NCBI RefSeq assembly: GCF_005849285.1 | Contig: NZ_CP040517.1 | Location: forward strand, 192,501-256,500 | DNA from: Luteithermobacter gelatinilyticus | GTDB taxonomy: Bacteria; Pseudomonadota; Alphaproteobacteria; Sphingomonadales; Emcibacteraceae | Direction: 5' to 3' | Length of the DNA stretch: 64,000 nt | Shown: positions 17,792 to 26,742 of the stretch, piece after piece | How the letters are laid out: the number at the start of each line of letters is the position of its first letter | Position numbering within the stretch: position 1 is the first letter of the stretch | The notes under the pieces: generated by a model | Seen by the model: only the letters and a program-made list of their open reading frames with translations | Told to the model about the DNA's origin: nothing | Databases searched by the model: none | Position numbers and translations under genes: made by a program

Positions 17792-18493
17792 GTGGGTACG
17801 GTCTGCCAAAACTGCTTGGCCCGAAACAGCCCGTTGTGTTCTGCTCTTGCTGGAGACAGGATTGAGGAGCTTTTTGCCATTGGCCACCGGGTCAGCGTCG
17901 AGGAAGGCGGCTATCTGTTGCATGAAGAAGACCCCTCCACTTATGTTTATAATATCTCGTCCGGGGTTTCCACACTGGAACGGCTGGCCAGTGACGGGCG
18001 TCGCCAGATAATGGCCTTTGTCTATCCGGGTGATTTTGTCGGCATTACTTCGGGGGCATTCTATAGTGTTAGCGGCCGCGCCCTGACGCCGCTGACGGCA
18101 TGCCGGTGGCATGTACGCGATCTTGAAGGTCTGTACAAAAAATATCCCGCGCTGGAACAGCGGATTCATGAAATCGCCTCTAGGGTGCTGGCAGCGACCA
18201 TGGATCAGCTGTTTGTCTTGGGGCGCAAGAATGCGGTGGAAAAAATCGCCTATTTCTTATTGTTTATTGACATGAAGCAGGAAAAGTTTGACGGCCATAC
18301 CGACAGTTTTGCGCTGCCCATGTCGCGGGTGGATATTGCCGATTATCTGGGGATTACAGTGGAAACTGTTAGCCGGACTATTTCGACCCTGAAAAGGCTA
18401 GGGCTTATCGAAGTGTCGCAGTCCTGGATGGTGAACCTAAAAGATAAGGAACGTCTGCGGGACATTGCCGAGCATTACGGACCGGTTCGTTAG
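17792..18493 (+). CDS. FNR-type Crp/Fnr regulator with four cysteines
   Basis: A 233-aa Crp/Fnr-family regulator. N-terminal CQNCLARNSPLC gives three Cys, and a fourth lies in LTPLTACRWHV, the arrangement of oxygen-sensing FNR proteins with a [4Fe-4S] cluster. A cyclic-nucleotide-binding-type beta roll (about 30-130) and a dimer helix follow. The C-terminal helix-turn-helix has GITVETVSRTISTLKRLG, whose E..SR is the FNR/FixK recognition pattern for TTGAT-N4-ATCAA sites. AAGGAGG at 17780-17786 lies five bases before the GTG at 17792, so I prefer this start to the ATG at 17774. It may tie the island, or cell respiration in general, to oxygen. Confidence 0.88.
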   Translation: MGTVCQNCLARNSPLCSALAGDRIEELFAIGHRVSVEEGGYLLHEEDPSTYVYNISSGVSTLERLASDGRRQIMAFVYPGDFVGITSGAFYSVSGRALTPLTACRWHVRDLEGLYKKYPALEQRIHEIASRVLAATMDQLFVLGRKNAVEKIAYFLLFIDMKQEKFDGHTDSFALPMSRVDIADYLGITVETVSRTISTLKRLGLIEVSQSWMVNLKDKERLRDIAEHYGPVR

Positions 18494-18758
18494 CGCGAAT
18501 TGATGACTGCGTCATCTATCCCATTTTAGGTTTTAATTCCGGATAGCCTGCGTCATCAACACAGTTTTATATTTTGTTTTTGGTTGTCGCTGTCTCTGAT
18601 TTTGACATTGAGGATGACAATGAGTTTTCGGGCTATGGCGATGATGACGACGAAGGGAGACATGTCATTACAATTCACTCTAATGTGGGGCCACCGCCGG
18701 GGGATCTCAAGAGACCGGGACCGCCTGCAGCGCTTCCCGGCCTGAAGTTTGAGTGTGG

Positions 18759-19976
18759 TTATATAATGTGGCGTTCTGCGAGTGCCTTGATGTCCTTTTC
18801 CGACAGGTTCAGCAGGTTCCGGTAAATGTCATCATTATGCTGTCCCAGCGCCGGTCCGGCCCACCGGACCTGGCCTGGTGTTCTGGAAAATTTCGGAAAC
18901 ACGTTCTGCATTTTGAGATTTTTGAACTGGGGGTGCGCCACCTTGATGATGGCTTCCCGGGCCTTGAAATGGGGATCTTCTAGCATGTCCGGCGCACGAT
19001 AGATTTTCCCTTGGGGGATGTTGTATTCGTCCAACCGTGCCATCAGTTCCTCAGCAGTGAGGGTGGCGGTCCATGCGGCCACAAGCTCATCCAGTTCGGC
19101 CTGGTTTTCCCCACGGGCGGAATGGGTGCTGTAGCGGGCGTCCTCTGCCAGCTCCGGCCTGTTCATGGCAGCGGCTAGGCGCTTGAAGACCGTATCCTGA
19201 TTGGCGGCAATGAGAATCATATGGCCGTCGCTGGTGGGATAGACATTCGACGGCGCCACATTTGGGAGAATCGCGCCGGAGCGTTCTCGGATATATCCGG
19301 CTTCCACATATTCGCTCACCAGGGATTCCATCATGGCAAGCACTGCTTCGTAGATGGCCGAGTCGATGACCTGGCCTTCGCCAGTCTGATGACGATGATG
19401 TAGCGCCGCCAGCGCCCCGAGGCAGGCAAATGTAGCCGCCAGTTCGTCGCCGATGGAAATACCCATGCGGCTGGGTGGGCTGGACGGATCGCCCACGACA
19501 TACCGCAACCCCCCCATGGCTTCACCAATGGCGCCGTAACCGGGGCGTGAGGAATAGGGGCCGTTCTGGCCGAACCCGGAAACCCTGACCATGATCAGGC
19601 CGGGGTTGACTTTTTTCAGGTCCTCATAGCCCAGTCCCCATTTTTCCATGGTTCCAGGGCGGAAATTTTCAATCAGAATATCTGATTTGGCCACAAGGTC
19701 GCGAACGATCTGCTGACCTTCTTCGGTTCTCAGATTAAGCGTGATGGATTTTTTGTTGCGCGCAATGACCGGCCACCATAATGACAGGCCATGAGGTTTT
19801 TCCCGGCCCCATTCCCGCATAGGATCCCCGGTTCCGGGTTGCTCTACCTTGATCACTTCTGCGCCGAAATCGCCCATGATCTGACCGCAAAAGGGACCCG
19901 CCAGAAGCTGCCCCATCTCAATGACACGAATGCCTTTCAGGGGGCCTGTGGGATAATTTTCGTTGTTTTCACTCAT
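18759..19976 (-). CDS. Class III CoA transferase (CaiB/BaiF family), copy 3
   Basis: A 405-aa CoA transferase with GPLKGIRVIEMGQLLAGPFC, FGAEVIKVEQPGTGDPMREW, RNKKSITLNLRTEEGQ and ILIENFRPGTMEKWGLGYED. At the place where the family has its catalytic Asp the sequence reads PGYGAIGEAMGGLRYV, with Gly instead. Many uncharacterised members share this form, and an adjacent Glu might serve. It is divergent to the HMG-CoA-lyase-like gene at 20094, the mirror image of the 6930/7109 pair. The region 18494-18758 between this gene and the convergent FNR-like gene holds no convincing gene. Confidence 0.88.
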   Translation of the reverse strand: MSENNENYPTGPLKGIRVIEMGQLLAGPFCGQIMGDFGAEVIKVEQPGTGDPMREWGREKPHGLSLWWPVIARNKKSITLNLRTEEGQQIVRDLVAKSDILIENFRPGTMEKWGLGYEDLKKVNPGLIMVRVSGFGQNGPYSSRPGYGAIGEAMGGLRYVVGDPSSPPSRMGISIGDELAATFACLGALAALHHRHQTGEGQVIDSAIYEAVLAMMESLVSEYVEAGYIRERSGAILPNVAPSNVYPTSDGHMILIAANQDTVFKRLAAAMNRPELAEDARYSTHSARGENQAELDELVAAWTATLTAEELMARLDEYNIPQGKIYRAPDMLEDPHFKAREAIIKVAHPQFKNLKMQNVFPKFSRTPGQVRWAGPALGQHNDDIYRNLLNLSEKDIKALAERHII

Positions 19977-20004
19977 GCTCAGTCAATCCATTTTGCAAAG
20001 TAAT

Positions 20005-20023
20005 AATGATATAATGATATATT
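20005..20023. promoter_or_regulatory. Tandem AATGATAT motif in divergent promoter
   Basis: Two adjacent copies of AATGATAT (20005-20012, 20013-20020) followed by ATT, between divergent CoA-transferase and HMG-CoA-lyase-like genes. Fifteen bases are identical to the reverse strand of 4951-4966. Confidence 0.5.
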
Positions 20024-20093
20024 ATCTTGCTATTATAGTCCATCTTTGTATAAAATAAATCCGCTATTTCTGAAATTATGCAGGCAGGGCGGT

Positions 20094-21002
20094 ATGAAAC
20101 GCAAAATTAATATTCTGGAGGTGTCCCCACGGGATGGCCTGCAAAGTGAAAAGACGATTGTCTCGACCGAAAATAAGCTGGCGCTGATCAAGCGCGCCAT
20201 TGCAGCGGGGCTAAAACGCATTGAAGTGACCAGTTTCGTCAATCCGAAACGTGTGCCACAAATGGCCGATGCGGAGGAGCTGGTCAGGGCCCTGCCGCGC
20301 AGGGATGATGTCAGCTATGCGGGGTTGGTGCTGAATTATCGGGGATTTGAGAGGGCGCGGGCGTTGAACATTGACGAGGTGGGCTGCGTAGTGGTGGCGT
20401 CCGAAACTTTCAATCGGCGCAATCAGGGGGCGGAAATCCGTCAGACCCTGAAGGACTGGAAACGTCTTGCCGAAGATGCCCACGCCGCAGGGATCAAACC
20501 CCAGATGACCATCGCCGCCTCCTTTGGCTGCCCCTATGAGGGCGAGGTTCCGGTGCAGCAAGTCATTAATATTGCCAAAGAGATAGCAGAAAGCCGACCC
20601 GCGGAAATTGCGCTTGCCGATACTATCGGCGTTGCGGGGCCAAGTCAGGTTACCGACCTGGTCGCAGCCCTGAAAGCGGAACTTCCGGATATTCCCTTGC
20701 GGTGCCATTTCCATAACAGCCGCAACACCGGCATTGCCAATGCTTATGCAGCGGTGATGGCGGGGGTTGAAACGCTGGATGCCAGCATCGGGGGCATTGG
20801 CGGCTGTCCCTTTGCGCCCAATGCGACGGGCAATATCGCCACCGATGATCTGCTGTATATGTTGAACCGCATGGGTGTCGAAGCCGGGGTGGATCTGGAG
20901 AAAATCATTGAAACGTCGTTATGGCTGGAAACAGTGTTGGACAAACCCGTGCCCTCGCAGGTGGCCAAGTCGGGCATTTTTCCGCCTGTGGCGCAACCAT
21001 AA
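20094..21002 (+). CDS. Hydroxymethylglutaryl-CoA lyase family enzyme (copy 2)
   Basis: A 302-aa lyase with EVSPRDGLQSEKT at the start, SFGCPYEGEVP, the metal-site motif RCHFHNSRNTG and the C-terminal GGIGGCPFAPNATGNIATDD with the catalytic Cys. It cleaves a 3-hydroxy(-3-methyl)acyl-CoA type bond. The ATG at 20094 is preferred over the upstream TTG at 20046, since homology starts right after it. First gene of a long plus-strand operon (20094-29014) with HyuAB, a TRAP transporter and an MDR oxidoreductase. The paralogue at 5980 differs in many positions, so a second substrate or stereoisomer is plausible. Confidence 0.88.
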   Translation: MKRKINILEVSPRDGLQSEKTIVSTENKLALIKRAIAAGLKRIEVTSFVNPKRVPQMADAEELVRALPRRDDVSYAGLVLNYRGFERARALNIDEVGCVVVASETFNRRNQGAEIRQTLKDWKRLAEDAHAAGIKPQMTIAASFGCPYEGEVPVQQVINIAKEIAESRPAEIALADTIGVAGPSQVTDLVAALKAELPDIPLRCHFHNSRNTGIANAYAAVMAGVETLDASIGGIGGCPFAPNATGNIATDDLLYMLNRMGVEAGVDLEKIIETSLWLETVLDKPVPSQVAKSGIFPPVAQP

Positions 21003-21036
21003 TCATGAATGACTGGATGGAATTGAGGAACAGAAT

Positions 21037-23088
21037 ATGGACTATCGTTTAGGTGTGGATGTCGGGGGGACCTTTACCGACCTATTATTGATAGAAGATG
21101 ACACCGGCCGCACATATCGCAGCAAAGTACCCTCAACGCCCGACGATCCGTCTCAAGCGGTCTTGAGGGGGACGAAGAAAATTTGCGATATGGCAGGAAT
21201 TGCGCCCAGCGACCTGTCGCTTTTCATGCATGGGACAACCGTGGCGACCAACGCCATACTGGAAGGCAAGTTTGCCCGGGTGGGCCTGATTGTTACGGAC
21301 GGGTATCGTCAGATTCTCCAGGTGGCCCGTTCTTTGGTGCCGGGCGGTCTTGCCGCCTGGATTGTCTGGCCCAAACCCGAGCCGCTGGCGCCACTGGAAT
21401 CCACTATCGAGGTCAAGGAACGTTTGGATGCGCAGGGAAATATTGTCGAATCCCTGGACGAGGCGGGACTGCGAGAGAAAATCCGGGTTCTTAAAGAAGA
21501 AAATGTCGAGGCCGTGACCGTCTGCCTGATCAATTCTTTTGCAAACAATATTCATGAAAAACGGGTGGAAGAAATCGTCAAGCAGGAAATGCCGGGCATT
21601 CCGGTGTCCATTTCTTCGGACATCCTGCCGGAAAAACAGGAATATGAGCGGGCGCTTACTACCGTTGCCAATTCAGCGGTGCGCCCGACCGTGGCCCGGT
21701 ATGTCCAGAACCTGCGTAAGGAGTTGCGCGGTCAGAATATGAACGGACAGATTAATCTTCTGCGTTCCGATGGCGGCCTGATGTCGTCTGAAAAAGCCGA
21801 AGAGCTTCCGGTATCTCTGTTGATGAGTGGTCCCGCCGGCGGGGTTGCCGGGGCGGTATGGGTCGCAAAACATGCCGGTTTTGAGAATATTCTGACTTTG
21901 GACATGGGAGGAACCTCCACCGATGTATCCCTGATTGAGAATGGAGTGCCGCGGCTCACCCGGGATACGGTGGTCGGGGATCTGACGGTGCGCACTTCCT
22001 CGTTGGACGTGAAAACGGTGGGCGCTGGCGGTGGTTCGATTGCCCATGTGCCGGAACTGACCCAGGCGTTGCGGGTCGGGCCGGAAAGTGCCGGTGCCGT
22101 GCCGGGACCCGCCTGTTACGGCCGGGGTGGAGACCTGCCGACGGTGACCGATGCCAATGTGGTTCTGGGATATTTACCGGATACCCTTTTGGGCGGCGAG
22201 ATGAAACTGGATGTGGAGGCATCCGTTAAGGCGGTGCAGAAGATTGCCGATGCGTTGGGGATTGGCCTGCGGGAAGCCGCGGCGGGCATTATCGACATTG
22301 TGAATGAGAATATGTTCGGGGCCATCCGTCTGGTGTCCGTGCAACAGGGATATGACAGTAGGGACTTTGCCCTGATGGCGTTTGGCGGCGGCGGGCCGCT
22401 TCAGGCCAACGCCATTGCCAAGCTGGCGCAGTCCTGGCCGGTGATTATTCCCAATGCGCCAGGGGTGTTGTGTGCCTATGGTGATGCGACAACGCGGATG
22501 CGTGCCGAAACGGCCCGCAGCTTTTCCAGCCGTCTGGATACGGCGGAGGGGGCGGAACTGGAAGAAAACCTGAACCAGATGGCCGCTGAAGTGGGGGCGG
22601 AACTGGCGGTGCAGGGCGTGCCGCGCGATGAACAGGAAGTACAGTTCGAGGCCGGCCTGCGGTACCAGGGACAGGGATTCGAAGTGGTGCTGCCCTTTGA
22701 ACGACAAGGATTCGCCGAACGCGGTCTGGATTTGCTGGCGGAAGCTTTTCACAAGGAGCATGAAAAACTGTTTACTTTCCGGCTCGACGCACCCATCGAG
22801 CTGGTCAATCTCAGGGTGACGGTGCTGGGCCGGGCAGCCAATGTCAAGGCCGGACTGATTGAGATCGGCGACGGTAACCCGGAAGCCGCCATTGTCCGGA
22901 CCACCCGGGTCTGGATGGATAATGAGGAAAAGGAGGCCATCATTTATGACCGCGGCAAATTAAAAGCCAAAGATAGGATCATGGGGCCCGCCATCATCAC
23001 CGAAATGGATTCAACCACATTGGTGCTGAGTGAGCATGTGGCGGATATTGATACCTACGGCAATATTCTCATCAATCCGGCCAGCTAA
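21037..23088 (+). CDS. Hydantoinase/oxoprolinase subunit A (HyuA-like)
   Basis: A 683-aa ATP-binding subunit of the HyuA/acetone carboxylase beta/5-oxoprolinase superfamily, with the ASKHA phosphate-binding motifs DVGGTFTDLLLIED (about 6-19), FMHGTTVATNAILEG (about 63-77) and LDMGGTSTDVSLIENG (about 288-303). Members use ATP to open a lactam or hydantoin ring or to activate a ketone for carboxylation. GAGGAA precedes the ATG. It is followed after ten bases by HyuB, so the two form one complex. In this island the substrate could be a cyclic amide (inference). Confidence 0.92.
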   Translation: MDYRLGVDVGGTFTDLLLIEDDTGRTYRSKVPSTPDDPSQAVLRGTKKICDMAGIAPSDLSLFMHGTTVATNAILEGKFARVGLIVTDGYRQILQVARSLVPGGLAAWIVWPKPEPLAPLESTIEVKERLDAQGNIVESLDEAGLREKIRVLKEENVEAVTVCLINSFANNIHEKRVEEIVKQEMPGIPVSISSDILPEKQEYERALTTVANSAVRPTVARYVQNLRKELRGQNMNGQINLLRSDGGLMSSEKAEELPVSLLMSGPAGGVAGAVWVAKHAGFENILTLDMGGTSTDVSLIENGVPRLTRDTVVGDLTVRTSSLDVKTVGAGGGSIAHVPELTQALRVGPESAGAVPGPACYGRGGDLPTVTDANVVLGYLPDTLLGGEMKLDVEASVKAVQKIADALGIGLREAAAGIIDIVNENMFGAIRLVSVQQGYDSRDFALMAFGGGGPLQANAIAKLAQSWPVIIPNAPGVLCAYGDATTRMRAETARSFSSRLDTAEGAELEENLNQMAAEVGAELAVQGVPRDEQEVQFEAGLRYQGQGFEVVLPFERQGFAERGLDLLAEAFHKEHEKLFTFRLDAPIELVNLRVTVLGRAANVKAGLIEIGDGNPEAAIVRTTRVWMDNEEKEAIIYDRGKLKAKDRIMGPAIITEMDSTTLVLSEHVADIDTYGNILINPAS

Positions 23089-23098
23089 GGAGGTTACA

Positions 23099-24967
23099 AT
23101 GGTTGCAAAAATTATTGAAGAAAACACAACCCCTTTCAAGACGGTGGAGGTTGACCCGATTACGCTGGATCTCATTGAGAATGCACTGAAAAACGCTCGC
23201 CATGAGATGGATGCAACATTATTCCGGACGGCCATGTCGCCGGGCATTCGCGAACAGGGTGATGCCTTTCCACTGATTGCCGATCATCACGGCCTGATGC
23301 TTGCCGGACAATTCGGCTCCTTTATTCAGGGGTTTCTGGATGGTTTTGATGGTGAAATTGAAGAAGGAGATGTGTTCTGGTTGTCGGATCCTTATTCCTG
23401 CGACGGAGCGATCAGCCACGCCAATGACTGGTTGGTTTTGATGCCGATCTATCGGGAGGGGAAACTGGTCGGGTGGGGGGCCATGTTCGGTCATATGACC
23501 GATGTGGGGGGCATGGTGCCGGGATCCCTGCCCACCAATGCCACCTCTATTTTTCAGGAGGGGGTCCGTGTGCCGCCTGTGAAACTGTACCGGAAAGGCG
23601 TGCGTCAGGACGATCTTCTCAAGGTGGTTCTGCATCAATGTCGGATGCCGGACTGGGCCGGAGCTGATCTGAATGCAATTGTGGCGGCCTGTCGCATGGC
23701 AGAACGGCGGGTTCTGGAAATGTGTGACCGTTTTGGAGTGGATACTTATGTATCGGCTACGGACAAGCTTCTGGCCCGCAATAAAAAGGCCATGGCGCAT
23801 CTGATTGAAACCTCTATTGGTGCGGAAAAAGTGTCCTTTGAGGATTACGTGTGTGACGACGGACGCGGTTACGGGCCGTATAAGATCAAATGCACCATGT
23901 GGCGGAAAGACGGCAAAGTCATTCTCGACTGGGAAGGCACTGATCCCCAATCTGAAAGTTCCATCAATTTCTATCTCAATGAAAACATGCTGAAAATGTT
24001 TTTCGGCATTTATATGATCATGGTGTTCGATCCGCAGATCCTATTCAATGATGGCTTTTACGATTTGGTAGAGGTCCGCATTCCCGAAGGTTCGCTGCTG
24101 AAGCCGAAATTCCCGGCGGCACTCAGCTGCCGGACTCATGCCCTGGGCCGGATTTTTGACGCCCTGGGGGCATTGCTGGGGCAGCGACAGCCGGAATTTC
24201 TCAATGCGGCCGGCTTCTCCTCCAGCCCGCATCTGATGTATTCCGGTTATGACAAGGACGGAGAATGGTTCCAGCTGTTCCAGATCGGTTTTGGGGGCAT
24301 TCCGGGTCGCCCCTTTGGCGATGGTCCGGACGGTCATTCCCTATGGCCGGGGTTTACCAATGTACCCAATGAATTTCTGGAAGCCTATTTCCCGCTGCGC
24401 ATTGAACGTTATGAAACCATTCCGGATTCGGGCGGTGCCGGTCTGCACCGGGGCGGCAATGGCATTTCCATCCATTACCGTTTTCTGGAAAAAGGCACGA
24501 TTGCCATTCATGACGACCGCTGGTTTACCTATCCCTGGGGCGTGAACGGGGGGGCGCCGGGCCTGCGGTCGACCAAAAAGCTGATCCGCGCCAACGGGGA
24601 GACGGAGATGTTGCCATCGAAATGCGACGGGGTCATTGTCAATCGGGATGATATTCTGATTTACAATACCTGGGGCGGGGGAGGCTGGGGCAACCCGTTG
24701 CAGCGGGACGCGGAGCTTGTGGCCCTGGAGGTGAAACGGGGGCTGGTGACTCGGGAGGGCGCCCAGGCTTATGGGGTTGTCTTGCGGGATGATTGGAGTG
24801 TGGACCAGGACGCGACGGCGGCGCTGCGCGCGCAAATGGCCCCGCAAATTGCCGCTATTCAGGTGTTCAACAGCGGTCCACCGCTGGAAGAGTTGCGGGC
24901 ACGATGTCTTGAGGAAACGGGGTTGGAACCCCCGATCCAGCCGGTTTGGGATGAACACCGGGCCTGA
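23099..24967 (+). CDS. Hydantoinase/oxoprolinase subunit B (HyuB-like)
   Basis: A 622-aa partner subunit of the HyuA-like protein. Typical patterns are DPITLDLIENALKNARHEMD (about 17-36), IREQGDAFPLIADHHG, DVFWLSDPYSCDGAISHAND, the HMTDVGGMVPGSLP stretch, and later RYETIPDSGGAGLHRGGNGI. I use the ATG at 23099 behind an excellent AAGGAGGT; the open frame to 23030 overlaps HyuA and is not needed. Together with HyuA it should hydrolyse, or ATP-dependently modify, a cyclic or carbonyl substrate in the cytoplasm. A 126-bp gap separates it from the TRAP genes. Confidence 0.92.
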   Translation: MVAKIIEENTTPFKTVEVDPITLDLIENALKNARHEMDATLFRTAMSPGIREQGDAFPLIADHHGLMLAGQFGSFIQGFLDGFDGEIEEGDVFWLSDPYSCDGAISHANDWLVLMPIYREGKLVGWGAMFGHMTDVGGMVPGSLPTNATSIFQEGVRVPPVKLYRKGVRQDDLLKVVLHQCRMPDWAGADLNAIVAACRMAERRVLEMCDRFGVDTYVSATDKLLARNKKAMAHLIETSIGAEKVSFEDYVCDDGRGYGPYKIKCTMWRKDGKVILDWEGTDPQSESSINFYLNENMLKMFFGIYMIMVFDPQILFNDGFYDLVEVRIPEGSLLKPKFPAALSCRTHALGRIFDALGALLGQRQPEFLNAAGFSSSPHLMYSGYDKDGEWFQLFQIGFGGIPGRPFGDGPDGHSLWPGFTNVPNEFLEAYFPLRIERYETIPDSGGAGLHRGGNGISIHYRFLEKGTIAIHDDRWFTYPWGVNGGAPGLRSTKKLIRANGETEMLPSKCDGVIVNRDDILIYNTWGGGGWGNPLQRDAELVALEVKRGLVTREGAQAYGVVLRDDWSVDQDATAALRAQMAPQIAAIQVFNSGPPLEELRARCLEETGLEPPIQPVWDEHRA

Positions 24968-25093
24968 AAATTAACAGAGTTTTGGAAAAAGGGGAGGCCT
25001 GATGATATCCGGTTTTTTTGTTCAAGAAAAAATTTGTAAAAAATAGATCATAGGAGCACCGGCAATGTTTAATCCGTGCTCTAGGGGCGGTTT

Positions 25094-26224
25094 ATGTGTG
25101 GCTTGACAATGAATAACTTGTTGAAATCCGTAGGGGGAATAGTCCGGTTTGCCGGTCGGAGGCAATTTTTGAGACTGATCTTTCCAGCCCTGATTGGAGG
25201 GGGGATTTTTTGCACCGCCAATGCGCAGGCAGGCCCGGAGCGCCGGCCAGAAGACGAATTGGTCAAACTGACCGTGGGGGCGTTTGCCGCGCCAGGCTCC
25301 CCGTGGGATGTGGACTGGCAGACCTTTCGGCGGAATCTGATGGTCCACGAAGGGATGGGACCCGAATTCAGGGTCAAGCTGTTGATCCGCGGCGAGGCTG
25401 GGGGAGAGCCGATCACCATGACCAATATCCGGCGCAACCGGATGCAGTTTGGCGGATTTACCATTGGCGGCGCATCCGCGGTGGTGCCGGAACTTTCCAT
25501 GCTGCTTTCCCCTTATGTTTTTGAGAATACCGACGAACTCGACTATGTGATGGATCATTACATGCTGGATGTTTTTCAGCCCTTGTTTGCCGAGAAGGGG
25601 TTGGTGCTGATCCGCTGGGTGGATGTGGGCTGGCTTAGCATGTATGGCAAGAAGCCGATCCGCCGGCCCCAGGATGCGAAAGGGTATCGCCTGCGCTCAC
25701 AGGCCTCGGAAGCCGCGCAGGTCATGATGGAATCCTTGAACGGCGATTTGCTCCAGATGGAATTTCAGGATGTGGTGCCGTCACTGCAAACCGGCCTGAT
25801 TGAGGGAGGAGAGACCAATGTGGTGCTCTACAGCGTGACCGGCCTTGCCAGTGAAGCCCCGCATCTGATGCTGACCCGCCATGCCTATGATACCGGTGTC
25901 ATCGTGGCGAATAAAAAGTGGTTCGATAGCCTGAGCCCTCGCGCACAGGAAAGATTGCGCCGGGCTTTCCCAACGTCAGAGGAGGCCCGGGCGGGCGTGA
26001 GAAAAATGACGGCATCGCTGCTGGCGATGCTGAGAAAAAATCCTGATGTGACCGTGCATGACCTCACCGTGGAGGAACGGGCTGCCTGGATCGAGGCAAC
26101 CCGGGACAATCATAAACGCATCATTGCAGAAATCGGAGGGCAGGCGAAAAGGGTGTATGAGGCCATGATCGCCGGTCGGGATGCCTATCGCAACGCCCGA
26201 CGCAACGCGGGGGGCGGACAATGA
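25094..26224 (+). CDS. TRAP transporter substrate-binding protein (DctP family)
   Basis: A 376-aa periplasmic solute-binding protein. The N-terminus has a long signal sequence with hydrophobic core FLRLIFPALIGGGIF and a cleavage-like ANAQA site near residue 46. The mature part shows the DctP order, including KGYRLRSQASEAAQVMMESL (with the ligand-binding Arg of TRAP receptors), LQTGLIEGGETNVVLYSVTG and NKKWFDSLSPRAQERLRRAF. It would capture an organic acid for the membrane subunits encoded next. AGGGGCGG precedes the ATG, and the stop overlaps the DctQ start by four bases. Confidence 0.9.
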   Translation: MCGLTMNNLLKSVGGIVRFAGRRQFLRLIFPALIGGGIFCTANAQAGPERRPEDELVKLTVGAFAAPGSPWDVDWQTFRRNLMVHEGMGPEFRVKLLIRGEAGGEPITMTNIRRNRMQFGGFTIGGASAVVPELSMLLSPYVFENTDELDYVMDHYMLDVFQPLFAEKGLVLIRWVDVGWLSMYGKKPIRRPQDAKGYRLRSQASEAAQVMMESLNGDLLQMEFQDVVPSLQTGLIEGGETNVVLYSVTGLASEAPHLMLTRHAYDTGVIVANKKWFDSLSPRAQERLRRAFPTSEEARAGVRKMTASLLAMLRKNPDVTVHDLTVEERAAWIEATRDNHKRIIAEIGGQAKRVYEAMIAGRDAYRNARRNAGGGQ

Positions 26225-26742
26225 TGAGTGCAGCAGGGTTTTTGAACAGGATATACCAGTTTGAACGCCTCGTGGCGGTGTTGTCCTTCCTGGTGATGAC
26301 ATTAGTGATCATTGCCGATGTGATCAGCCGGAAGACGGTCGGGGTTGGCATTGCCGGCGCGCCGCGGGTGGCGGTCTATGCCATGATTGTCACCGCCTTT
26401 ATCAGTTTCGGTCTGGCGTCACACAAGGGGCGGCATCTGCGGCCGAAATTTGCCGACAGGGTTCTGCCCGGCTCCTGGAACACCTGGATCGTCCGGGTGC
26501 AGGAGGGGCTGATGGCGATCTTCTGCCTGGTGTTTGCCGTCGTCGCCGTGCAGGTGGTGTATGAGACTTATCTGTTGCAGGAAACCTCTCGCATGTTGCG
26601 TATTGTGATCTGGCCGATGCAGGCGGTGATTCCCCTGGCATTCGGTCTTGGGTTTATCCGCCATGGACTTTACGCCCTTGATCCTTCGATCCGGCCCCAG
26701 GAAAACAGGACCCCCCGCTTGCAGAAGGAAACCGGCAAATGA
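26221..26742 (+). CDS. TRAP transporter small permease (DctQ family)
   Basis: A 173-aa inner-membrane protein with four predicted helices (about 10-38, 48-70, 88-110 and 128-150). The second half has SFGLASHKGRHLRPKFADRV, the usual DctQ loop. It joins the large permease to form the sodium-driven importer. Overlaps both neighbours by four bases (ATGA on each side). Confidence 0.88.
   Translation: MMSAAGFLNRIYQFERLVAVLSFLVMTLVIIADVISRKTVGVGIAGAPRVAVYAMIVTAFISFGLASHKGRHLRPKFADRVLPGSWNTWIVRVQEGLMAIFCLVFAVVAVQVVYETYLLQETSRMLRIVIWPMQAVIPLAFGLGFIRHGLYALDPSIRPQENRTPRLQKETGK

Noticed and set aside
18574-18825. Possible 83-aa plus-strand gene behind the FNR-like regulator
   Set aside because: No ribosome-binding site, acidic low-complexity start, and its end overlaps the 3' part of the CoA transferase on the other strand.
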